The notes below the pieces were generated by a model. The model had not been told where the DNA came from, searched no databases, and saw only the letters and a list, made by a program, of their open reading frames with translations. From assembly GCA_026419785.1 (NCBI GenBank), contig JAODTK010001444.1:434001-498000 (forward strand): 64,000 nucleotides of DNA, written 5' to 3'. The translations under genes and the position numbers were made by a program. How positions within the stretch are numbered: the stretch's first letter is position 1; each line of letters opens with the position of its first letter. Shown here one piece after another: positions 46,943 through 57,010 of the stretch. This DNA is from Sclerodactyla briareus. Lineage: Eukaryota; Echinodermata; Holothuroidea; Dendrochirotida; Sclerodactylidae.

Positions 46943-47053
46943 ACTACTACTACTACTACTACTACACTACTACTACTACTACTACTACTACACTACTACT
47001 ACTACTACTGCTAATAATAATAATAATAATAATTAATAATAAAATAATAATAA
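46943..47053. repeat. (ACT)n followed by (AAT)n microsatellite
   Basis: ACT/CTA triplets (46943-47008) pass into AAT triplets (47011-47053), both with slips. The array precedes a repeat copy that also follows an AT-triplet array at 12350. Confidence 0.93.
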
Positions 47054-47480
47054 TGGAAATAACAGGGACCATGTCAGTATCAGCACGTGACATTTGTAGA
47101 TAGAGTAGAGAACTCGTTACCAACTGTTGTCCTTGTAGTGGATATTGTCAATTACTCCTCAACTGCACACCTATTTGGCCCTGGAGTCTGTTGACAAATG
47201 GAAACGAATTGGTTTTGGCAAATGCTGACACTCTTCCCGGAAGATAATCAGTTGGGAAAAAACTGAAAGCTGCTTCAAAACTACTTGATCAAGTGGGCAT
47301 CGCACGTTGCCGTAGGCGAGAGGATCGCCATTAACACTAAGTTGATGAACTACTTCAACACAAAGATCAACTTATCTTGGTATCAATTATCGTGGTATTC
47401 ACGCCAATACAATAACACGTGAAGACAATGAGGATCATGTCTACCGGCATAGCTCCAGCAACTTCAATGGGATATAGTAT
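47054..47480. repeat. Second copy of the 12350-12830 repeat
   Basis: Shares ordered short blocks with 12350-12830, including ACTCGTTAC, TGTCAATTACTC and ACTACTTCAACAC, with large gaps. Confidence 0.4.
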
Positions 47481-47869
47481 AGAAGTGAACCGCCAGTTGC
47501 ATAACTGTATCAATAATTCAATGCTATTTTTCGTTTGAAATATATTTTGAATGAATATAGTGATTATACTTTGTTATTCCCTTTTGCGAAGAAATATGAC
47601 TTCTCACAAAGATTTATTCAGGGCGTATTCAGGGCTATAATCCATGTATCCCACATTCAGTGTGTTCCATGTTTTCCATGTGTTTCGGCAAAGGAACTAT
47701 TCGAAATATTTGTTTCCATTTGTGGCAGTGTACATGCCAATACAAACATTCCATTAATTGCAAACTCACGAAACCTACCCCACCCCAAATCCCTACCAGT
47801 AACTCTAACAATCATGCACCCAGGTACACATGGGTATAGATTATACAATCATACACTAAAATTAGCCAT

Positions 47870-49140
47870 GGTAAATCTGCCTACCGCGCTTCTCACTCCA
47901 CAGAAACCACTCTCGTCAAACTGTACAATGATCTTCTTCTCGCAGTTTATAGAGGGACGTGAAGCTGTTGTTATTCTTTTGGATTTCACTTAAGCTTTTG
48001 ATACTATCAATCATTACATTGTCACTGACAGATTACATCATACTTATGGAATTCGTGGTACAGTGCTTAATTTCCTAGAATCGTACTTAACTGGACGAAA
48101 GCAGGTTATTCGCATAAATGATTCCGATTCGACTCCCTCATCTGTGTCTTGTAGTGTTTCGCAAGGATCCGTCCTTGGACCACTGACTTTCATACTGTAT
48201 AATGGTCCATTGAGTCGTGTCATTCATTCGTGTAAGGGGGTTTATCACATTATGCATGCCGATGACACTCAACTTCATTTTCTCATGCAGCAAGATGACC
48301 AGGCTGAAAAGTTAACATCACTCACCAATTGTATTGAACAAATCAGAAAGTGATCATTCGACAACATCCTGCTTTTAAGCACTCGAAGACTGAGGGTATC
48401 CATATATATTCTCAATGAAAGCGAACCAGCTTCCACCAATCACAGTCGGTGCTGATGCTATTGATATGTCCGACAATGCTCGTGACCTCGGCGTTTTACT
48501 GAACAGCAAACGGACATGCAAAATCAAATTAAACGAATTTGCCGATCCGCAGCCTTCCGGCTTTCCAGAATCGGCAAACTTCGAAAATACCTAGATCAAG
48601 GGTCGGCCGAGCGACTCGTACATGCGTTCGTAACCTCTCATATCGATTACTGTAACAGTCTCTGTATTAACTTACCCCTAACTTATACTATGCTTCTACA
48701 GACAATTCAGAACTCTGCAGCACGGCTCGTTTCGCGTTCAAAGAAGTTCCATCATATTACACCGGTTTTACGACCTCTTCACTGGTTTCCTGTCATTGAA
48801 AGGATGAATTTAGAGTTCTCCTCCTCACTTACAAAGCCAGGAATGGCCATGGCCCAGCAGTACATCGTCGACAATCATCACACCCTAGCAGGCTATCTGG
48901 TGCTACTCTATGCTCATTCGCTTACCTTCACCTTCAGATTGCTCCTGGCCCAGTTCCTCGTACGAGATATGGTGACCGGGCCTTCTCCGTGACTGCCCCC
49001 ATCTCTCTGAAACAGGCTCCCACATGAAATTCGTAATTCTGCAAGTCTACCAGTTTTCAAGAAAAAACTCAAATAATTTATTACTCCAGTAACTTTCTCC
49101 TTCTTTTTATTGTAAGTGATTAGAGACACGTAGTAAGCGC
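47870..49140 (+). pseudogene. L2/CR1-like LINE RT, sense
   Basis: The plus strand gives SHSTETTLVKLYNDLLLAVY (47892-47951) and EAVVILLDFT*AFDTIN with the motif A Asp (47961-48010). Next come LNFLESYLTGRKQVIR, SVSQGSVLGPLTFIL (48155-48200) and MHADDTQLHF with the catalytic Asp pair (about 48253-48282). The C-terminal half follows: RICRSAAFRLSRIGKLRKYL, LVHAFVTSHIDYCNSLCINL, ARLVSRSKKFHHITPVLRPL, HWFPVIERM and a frameshifted RYGDRAFSV...SLW region to about 49070. The endonuclease part is missing (5' truncation). A TAA replaces the residue after DFT, and at least four frames are used. Confidence 0.88.
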
Positions 49141-49498
49141 ACATGGTGTTTTTGATTTTTTAGGGGTTTTTATTATGTTAGCTAAGACGAATTCTGAGTT
49201 CAACCAGTAACGAGTGTAAATCTTGAGAAAAGGCGTACTGTTTTAGTGATAGCTAACGCCACTTCCGACTATTTGCCACCAAAACTCTGAACCTTATGAA
49301 GCGTTGGGATTTTGAGATTCAGGTTGACGAAAAGCAGGCTACCATACTGGTCGAGGTGTGGGGAATTAACCACGAAACGTTGTCCAAGCTGATTCACTAA
49401 ATACAGTACGGTATTGATGGAGAGACATTCCAGGAAAACGATAGGGATTGATATCGGAATCCGGATTCAATATCACCTTCTATATTATTTTCTTACAG
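49141..49498. other. Probable intron or intergenic sequence
   Basis: No coding motif. It ends in a pyrimidine-rich tract and TTACAG that form the acceptor of the next candidate exon. Confidence 0.35.
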
Positions 49499-49686
49499 CT
49501 CGTATGGTACAACGGAAACTTGTTCCATACGTTGTCGTTCACGTCCCCCTGTGATTATCATGGAAACTGATTGCATTTCCCTCGATCTAAGTCTGGATAA
49601 TAAAAAGAAAACTACACCTACTGGCATATCCTCTTCACCTCATCCCATCCTATCTGACAACTTCCAACGCGTCCGTGCTGTATTAG
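49499..49686 (+). CDS. Candidate internal exon of a host gene, unknown protein
   Basis: A strong acceptor (CCTTCTATATTATTTTCTTACAG, ending 49498) and a strong donor (TTAG|GTAAGT at 49687) bound 188 bp. The frame starting at 49500 is open for all 62 codons. One base is left at each end, so the previous exon must give two bases and one base carries into the next. The sequence contains MDETDCISLDL-like acidic text (METDCISLDLSLDNKKK) and PHPILSDNFQRVRAVL. An in-frame ATG at 49560 could also start translation. No family is recognised. The coincidence of both splice consensuses with a clean frame makes this the best host-exon candidate in the window. Confidence 0.45.
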
Positions 49687-50806
49687 GTAAGTACGGAGTA
49701 TTTCGTCGAATACATTCTCGGCCATAATGATTTTACTAAGAAATATACTGACTTCTAAAATTATTGGTTATTGTTTTTTCTGGGGTGGGGGATAGAAATC
49801 ATCATACCAAAGCCAACTGACAAGTTAGTTCATGGCAATGCTCTCAACATCGTTCGTGATTCATTCGTCTTTCTTTTACATTATTGTCTTCGTATTTGGT
49901 TTCCTTAATAATTCCATTAACTCCACACATCAATTCGCAACTTGACATACTATACGTGACATTATGCAGGCACAGTCATTAGCAAGATATATATTTTAGG
50001 ATGAACTTGATTTGCGCAGCCTGTAACACATTCTCACTGTAATGTGGATAAGAAAAAGACCGTACAATACATGTGCCTATAAGAAAACGAATAACAAGGA
50101 CGACAACTTGTTACACACGTTTTTATGAGATAAATGTAGGAAAAAATGAAGATTATGAATCAATATATTCTTCTGCGTGCTGAAACTAATGCGCCGCACT
50201 CGGTAATTATGATTTTAGCATGATAGCGTGTTGGTGTTTCTCTATTCATCGTATTCAACCTGGAGTTTCCGCTATGCCTGAAACACTGGGTATGACACGA
50301 CTTAGATTCGAAGCAGAGATTCCTCGCTGGAACAATTACGATGATCCACCCTCGCCATACAGTCAATGTTTTTATCAACATTTTTTTTTTCTGGTTATGG
50401 TTAGGGTAATATACGATTGACCCATGATAATAAAATAACCTACATATAAATGCATATGTTTTAAACAATGTCATCAATATGGGAACCACACAAGCCCTTC
50501 CCTTCCCATGTTTATCCTGATGCACCGTTCCAAGTGTAACCTTCTCTGTTTTCTCTGTCGGATAGTGTATTAAAGAGGAGACGCTAAAACTGTCAATGTT
50601 GTGTGTTTGCGACCAGTCCAGCCTCGGAAACGAGCATTCACTTGATGCAAGTGTAAAAAGTGTAAATATATTATATTAACCTACTGTGAATCTTTGCTCG
50701 TACCGAAATTCTTCTTCCTCTCACTATTCTCTTTGTTCGTGTTCCGCTTGTATTATTTTTTTTCAACCTCCCATCTCATTTGCATTCTCCCTTCCTCCCA
50801 CAACAG
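49687..50806. other. Probable intron between two candidate exons
   Basis: It starts with GTAAGT and ends in a long pyrimidine tract and CAACAG. A run of ten T at 50383-50392 and several AT-rich tracts lie inside. No further exon with matching phase was found. The phases of the two flanking exons do not join directly, so another exon is missing or they belong to different genes. Confidence 0.3.
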
Positions 50807-51006
50807 CCCCGAAGAACGACGCCGTTCAATAGCTCAACTAACAGAAAATACATGACTGCCGGTGGCTACAAACGCGATTTGAAAATATTGTTCACCAATG
50901 CATATTTAGGTCACATAATGAAAGTCGCGAATCATAAAGCGCAGTCAACAATTTCACAACGCGGCCATGAAATGTTTGCAACTGTTTTCGTTTCGCACCT
51001 GCCAGG
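50807..51006 (+). CDS. Candidate internal exon, unknown protein
   Basis: The acceptor TTTGCATTCTCCCTTCCTCC (with CACAACAG to 50806) and the donor CCAGG|GTATGT (51007) enclose 200 bp. One frame is open for 66 codons with two bases left over. It contains NRKYMTAGGYKRDLKILFTN and RGHEMFATVFVSHLPG. The frame reads on to a stop at 51023-51025 if the donor is not used, so it could also be a last exon. No family is recognised. Confidence 0.4.
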
Positions 51007-52841
51007 GTATGTAGGAGGTCTATGAAACAGCCTACATTATTCACGAAGAAAGCATTGCCAAAGATAAATGTCTTCGAAGCACGCGATTGATCGATAATAC
51101 AATAGCGTTACATTTGCGTCGATAGATTATTTGGTTGGGGCGCTCTGGCGGACACGGTGGTTGGCCGGAGGCACCCCGGGGAACCTAGTGATGCCGTCCT
51201 GGATGAGGGTCTAAGGGCGGTTTCCTTCTCCCCCTGAAAAATTTTCGAATAATTTTAGTGTCCATAAACATTCTAGTGCTTCACTCGGGTCACTACACTA
51301 CTATACATTATCAAGCCTCATGCTGACATGCACATTTACAGATATTACCTTCGAAACCCATAGGCAAACATTATTCTAACCTATGGGGCAGTGGACTGAC
51401 AGTTTAACGTGAGTCAGTACCCTGCGACCGACGTGCTGCAACGCGAAATCAAGGTGAAGTCGAAGAAAGTATGAACGGATACTTAGTAAACATATCAGCG
51501 AATAAGAGATATTTAAGTGCAATTACACCTAGTTTCCCTACAGGCGCCGCCTCCGTTCTAGAGCTTGTGATAAGGGGTTTTAGATATCAGTGCTGAGAAG
51601 GCGAGCACAGGGTATTATTTACTTGGCATCAGATACGGCGTGGATCAGGGGCTTCTTAACACACAAATATTATGTCGGATATCGATATCATAGGTATTAG
51701 GTTGCTCGTACTTCCAAATCTACTAAATCATAACATACCGACTCAAGCAAATAAGAGTACGCGTTCTCACGATGCAAGCATGATTTTTTCTTCAGATTCA
51801 GATGGTTTTTCTTCCTTCAACATTTGTCACATATGCACACCCGACCAGGGCCTTTTGCGCCGACACTACGTCCATTCACACATTTTAGGTACTAGGGACT
51901 GATGGATCTTGATTTGAATGTATCACATAAACAAAATTACGTAACCCATTCACTATAGGCTACATTCACATTTTCTGCCCGGAGTTTGACCCCATTGCCG
52001 TTTTTTCGACAGATAGGAGTGAAGTGGAGTTCAAAAACAAACTTGTATAAATAGCTCCTGAACTGTCCCAGTCCTTTTCCGACTTAACTGAGTTTAATTG
52101 AATGGAAAAAAGGGCCACTCGTCAAGAAACAATAATGCCAGATCTGGATACCCGTTCACCTCTTCGTGAAATGCAGGAAAGAGTTACCGAAATTGTCTCT
52201 GTGAGGATAATCAGTTCGAATGATTACTTAGGTACACCAGGATCTATCGAGTTGGCTTACATTTTCATAACGGAAAATCGGAACGGAAAATGTAGTGTAT
52301 ATGAATATACACAAAATACTCATTTCGCAACCAAAAACAACTTTTTTAAGTCGGTAGGTATGTGAAACGACAGAAGGTACTGTAATGTCTGTTTTTTAGG
52401 TTGATAGGTGGGTGAGGTATGGGAAAGTGTTGTAATGTACTGTGTTCTCAAGGGTTAGGCAGTGAGCCAGTAAACGTTGAGGTGAATGGTGATGTCAGGA
52501 TATCATGATCGGGGTCACCGTATATACGGGCAATATACTTTTATGGCCAGAAGAAGTTCCTTGTTCGAGGAAAAAAGAAGTTTATTCTTGAGCAAAGTTT
52601 GGACAGGGAGTTATTGTAACAGAGACGTTAGAGTGATCCTAACGCATATCTCGAACTGATGGAAATGCTAAAAACAGAAGGCTATTACCACTGGAATATT
52701 GCATGAAATTGTTGATATATCTCTTCCAACTAAAACGTAACAATACTTTGACTATTAACTGCAAAAAAGTATTCCGCTGGAGTATGGAATCCTTACCTCT
52801 CGAGCTACTAGGATAAATATCTAGTTGAGAGATTTACATAT
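51007..52841. other. Stretch with one dispersed repeat and an open frame of unknown meaning
   Basis: 51615-51725 is related to 57716-57825 (CGTGGATCA, then GGTTGCTCGTACTTC), a dispersed repeat. A GC-richer block sits at 51140-51240. The plus frame 52102-52367 is open and ends near AAGTCG|GTAGGT, a passable donor, but its 5' side has no clear acceptor, so I leave it uncalled. Confidence 0.35.
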
Positions 52842-52975
52842 GAGAAAAGATTGAAGCGTCTCGGTTTGACCTCGACAAAGCTGACGCGAATTCGCGATGA
52901 CTTCATTCATTCTGTTTTCAAAATAGTTCATGAATTAAATAGCCTTCATTCGATCCTGTTCGATTCAAATGGCTG
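52842..52975 (+). pseudogene. LINE RT C-terminal scrap
   Basis: The plus strand reads YEKRLKRLGLTSTKLTRIRD, then DFIHSVFKIVHELNSL. This matches the conserved C-terminal segment of Jockey/CR1-type ORF2 proteins (RLxxLxLxxLxxRRxRGDLIxxFKIxxG). Only about 45 residues remain and no UTR tail is visible. Confidence 0.65.
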
Positions 52976-53748
52976 TTTCAAAACATGCTGTTGTTGCACT
53001 TGTCCGGATAGCACAGCTGAAAATTAACAATAGAAAGTATGATCTGATGAATGTTTCTGGTCGAGTTGAAATGCATTACGCGTATACTTTACATTCTACA
53101 TATTGATCAACAGGGTATGCTTACTAATGAATAATCATTCATTTCCAACACGATTCTTAACTCAAGAGGTTCGTTTACGAACAACGTGTGGTGTTACGTC
53201 CTGTTGTGATTAGGGTGTTTATATTTACACCTGTTTTGTTTGCAGGTTATAGGTTCGACCGTTATTGTTCCCCATTTATTCACATGCTTCACAGAACAAC
53301 GCAGGAGTGACCATTCATTCAGCTATTGAATTATCGGGCACAGTTTTCTCGCAACAACTTTTTGTACGAGCAAAAACATTTCGCGATAACAGACAATTCG
53401 TTCGACTTGCACGCCTAAACTTATGGGACAACACCTGAATTGTATTAAATATTGACATGACTGAGCCCAGCTGCTTGATTGAGCTCCAGTTTTGGGAATG
53501 TTTTTTCTGCTCATCAGAGAAACTACTTCAAACTTCAATTGGTAATCACATTAGTAACCTTTCATTTATTCTGTCTTCAGTGACAATGCCAGTATTCTAT
53601 GCGGAAATAATACAATATGCTGACACGAGCACTTTCCAGGAGCGGTTATTTCCATATAAACTCATATACTTGGCATGAGTAAAAGTCTTACGCGATTAGG
53701 GAAATGGGGTGTGACATTGTTTCTGAGTGGCGTTCGTAGAATAGCAAT
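52976..53748. other. Stretch without recognisable genes
   Basis: Short frames only. It ends at the solo-LTR target site. Confidence 0.35.
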
Positions 53749-53753
53749 CATGG

Positions 53754-54586
53754 TGTCACAAAAAAAAGGAACCCAAAGTTGGCCTTTGCAGGCCTAGTGG
53801 GAGGCTTTGAAAGATGGGGAAATACAAAAATAGAAAATATACCCCTTTACGAAACTACATAACCTATATGAGAACTGCTATAAAGGAACGGTCCCGTCGT
53901 ACAAAAATATATGAATGAGAATTACAAGTAGGCGGGTTATGAATTAATTCCTTAAAATGTGGTCAACTATTCAGAATGTGAAAACTGATATGACGACAAA
54001 ATAGCTAGACACAAAACCCACCCCACACTATCTGGATGGAAAATATAATACGGTCTACAAACCTTCAAACACCGATCATATAATGTCTCCATCACAGGCA
54101 TATGCTCCTAAGATCTTCCTGTTGAGTGTATAAATGGAAAGTAGATGGATGAATTGCCCCAATAACTAATGTACATGCAAATGGAAGTTCAATAGTGTTC
54201 TGGATGATATTCGACAATTGATGAAATGGGTAAAACCGGTATAGCGAGTAGGATGTATTTCGACCCGAAAACCTCGTTGCCGGTCCGTCTGGGGGGTTTT
54301 CCCGATGAAGTGATAAACAGTCTATTGTCGAGTTGAAATTAGAATATGGCCATGACCTCTCACGTCTGGTGATTGTAGAAAAGAAGGAAAGAAAACACAC
54401 AGCAGCAGCAGGCTCCCCGATTCAGCCGTCCATGACGTCCCTGACAATAAACGACTGCCCCTCTCAGAAAAATAATTGAATCATTTCAACCGCGCAATGC
54501 CAAAGGCAACCGCCAAAAATACGGGGTACTTACCTCAAACTGGTAACTACGGGGTAGCAATTTCTGCCAAAAAAACTGGGGTGACA
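53754..54586 (-). mobile_element. Solo LTR of the Gmr1-like family, internally shortened
   Basis: Starts TGTCAC and ends GTGACA, flanked by identical CATGG (53749-53753 and 54587-54591). It aligns with the full LTRs but is 833 bp, not ~1.7 kb. It lacks the part corresponding to about 31530-32070 (junction near 54377) and about 32190-32500 (junction near 54484). A solo LTR arises by LTR-LTR recombination. The two losses are either later deletions or mark a short LTR subfamily. Confidence 0.88.
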
Positions 54587-54591
54587 CATGG

Positions 54592-54907
54592 TAAGCCATC
54601 TGAGTGCAAAATATGAACTTTTATTTAATTGATTTTATTTATTTGTTGTTATTTTATTACAAAGAAGATAGAAGCCAGTGATCAGTTCAATTGAGCTATT
54701 CACTAATGGGGGTTTCAATCGTATCAGCACTGCTACAAAGTTGTGCCGAACCCGGCATTCTGGACTCATCGTGTTAACCAGGTTTTCAGACTTTGACATC
54801 TATTAGATCTGACCCAGAAGAACAAGAGGGATAATGTACTACTCATTATGGCAGTCCATATACCAGTATGAGCTTCACCCATTCAGGAGGGATCGACTTA
54901 TCGTGTT
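54592..54907. other. Stretch without recognisable genes
   Basis: AT-rich sequence between the solo LTR and the TA array. Nothing recognised. Confidence 0.35.
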
Positions 54908-54916
54908 AATATATAG

Positions 54917-54953
<37 letters not shown>

Positions 54954-54961
54954 ATATATAT

Positions 54962-54999
<38 letters not shown>

Positions 55000-55072
55000 T
55001 ATATATATATTATATATATATATATATATATAATATATATTATATATATATATATAGATATATATATAGATG
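54908..55072. repeat. (TA)n microsatellite
   Basis: About 165 bp of TA with single-base slips that give small palindromic switches. Confidence 0.95.
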
Positions 55073-56235
55073 TAGGATCGTAGAGGTGGCAGAGGCTGTC
55101 TCATCTCAGGAAGGAGCGGAACAGCTGGTGACATTTTTATGGCCTCCCGTTTGTGAAATTCCATAAAATACTGTGGAACACATAATAAATTCCGTGCAGG
55201 GACTTTTCGATTGCGGTTATATCGAACAGAGAAACTTGTCTATTGCAATAGCATGTCTTCTCGGTTCAGCCTTAGATGTCACGTAGGTCTCTCGGTTTTC
55301 AGTTTAGCTGCCGTGCTGATGATGGCAGAAATTTAGAGGTTAACATTGCGGAAGAAAAAAAGTAAAGGAATGAAGAAATGAAACGCCGAGGGAGTGTGCG
55401 TGCGAGTGAGTGGTTATATATCGAGCATAATATCAGCGATATTAAGTGTGAAAAAGAAAATGTTGAAATAAATCAAAAATCTCCGCAACTCCCGACGTTA
55501 GGGAACCTGGAAAGTACCTAGTGGGACTGGTCCGTGTGTATGCAGAGGCGCGCCGCGCGGTATCGTTTCAAGTGACTCATCCCAGATGTGTGAAAAGTTG
55601 AAGCGCAGTCCTCCTGCTCTGTTAAGAGACGGAGTTTCCACTCTCTCTCAGATGGCTCCCTAATTCCCCGTCGACGCCATTGCTCCTCTCGATCAGGTAT
55701 TACAACATTCCGTGAACAGTGTCCCTGATATAGAAGTACACTGTCGGATTCCGGGCATCGTTAGAACTTGGCCTCCCGTGTTAATTCAGGCAAGATCGTA
55801 CACCCTGTTTTGTTTATCCAACATAGGCTTCCAGACAGCCTCCATTACATCATACCATACCATACACTAAGTTAGAGCGTTTGCCAACGAAAGTTGCACG
55901 AGGGTTTGAACGAAGATGTTACCCCAAATCAGCCTTCAGTTAGCCTAGCTTTGAACCGTCAACCTTGGACTGCGATATCGAATGTTGATATTTTCCCAAT
56001 TTTCTTGAAAATGCCTATGCCTACAGAAAAATTGATCTCACTAAACTGACTGACAAAGTGTTATTACCTTTGGACCTACTGTTGGCGAAATTGGAAGAAA
56101 TCTTTTACTTTATTTTTCAGTCATAGTTTTATAGAATCTATTAGATTTCGACAAAATCTCGTTATTCACTGACATTACCAAAACACACTGCATTACCCTG
56201 CTCGAACCTACGGCTGCGCTGTTTGTACATTTTAG
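55073..56235. other. Stretch without recognisable genes
   Basis: No recognised coding motif or repeat. It ends in a GTTTGTACATTTTAG acceptor-like sequence. Confidence 0.35.
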
Positions 56236-56585
56236 GCGATTTATCCTTGATGAGTTATCGTTTTTTGGTGATTGATGATCAGGAAAGCATTGAAACCCAA
56301 TTCGAAGTATTCGTTTTCTCAAATTTCACCCATTCTGCAACTGAGAACCCCATGTTAGGAATATGTCAAGCCAAGTCCTGCAGACAATATGCCAGTATCC
56401 GAGAAATGCTAGAATATGCTCTCCCAAAGCGCCTAACCGCTTGTGAGATTAGCTTGTCCTCAAGGAAAACATCCCACAAAACGCACAACACAGGTTCTTC
56501 TGTCATTGCTAAAGGGAAGAAGGGGCGAAAACCAGTCCTTCAGTACCATAGGCTCCATGCAACATCCGATGAGGTCATACTATAG
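56236..56585 (+). CDS. Candidate terminal exon, unknown protein
   Basis: The acceptor GTTTGTACATTTTAG ends at 56235. A frame open for about 115 codons follows to a stop at 56583-56585. It contains SLMSYRFLVIDDQESIETQF, CQAKSCRQYASIREMLEYAL and a basic end SVIAKGKKGRKPVLQYHRL. No family is recognised, and no polyadenylation signal is obvious just downstream. Ordinary codon variety and a good acceptor argue for an exon; a chance frame or a decayed transposon are the alternatives. Confidence 0.3.
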
Positions 56586-56694
56586 ATAAAATGATAGTAC
56601 ATCAATAGAAACTTGACACCGGGTGTCTTGAAAAAAGGGGGCTGTTAATAAAGTTCGGATAGTAGACATGGGTGAAGATAACTAACTTTCACCA

Positions 56695-57010
56695 CTCGCA
56701 TGGTTCGTCAAACACTCAATAGCTTAGACATTAATAAGGCATCTGGCCTGATGCTTCATTCTATATTCCTTCCTGAAGTGTGCTTCTGAACTTGCGCCAA
56801 TCCTTAGCAAGATTTACCGTCTTTGTTATTTTATGGGATGCTACCCTTCTGTGTAGAAACATGCTCAGGTCTGCCCAGACCCTAAGAAGTGTGACAAATC
56901 CAACCCCTCCAATTACAGACCGATTGCCATCACCTCGGTTTTCTCTAAAGTTACGGAAACTATAGTCAACAAGCAGGCGGGATCAGAACACCAGGTCGCT
57001 TGTTAACGAA
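56695..57010 (+). pseudogene. Jockey-like LINE RT finger region
   Basis: Across three frames the plus strand reads VRQTLNSLDINKASGPD, FLPEVCF or CASELAPILSKIYRLCYFMG, CYPSV-KHAQVCPDPKKCDK and SNPSNYRPIAITSVFSKVTE, then TIVNKQ. This is the LxxLxxxKAxGPDxIP ... NYRPIAITSxxSKxxEK series of Jockey-type RTs. The palm with the catalytic boxes is missing. Confidence 0.8.

Noticed and set aside
54898-55164. 88-codon minus-strand ORF (YIYIYI...)
   Set aside because: It is a translation of the (TA)n microsatellite.
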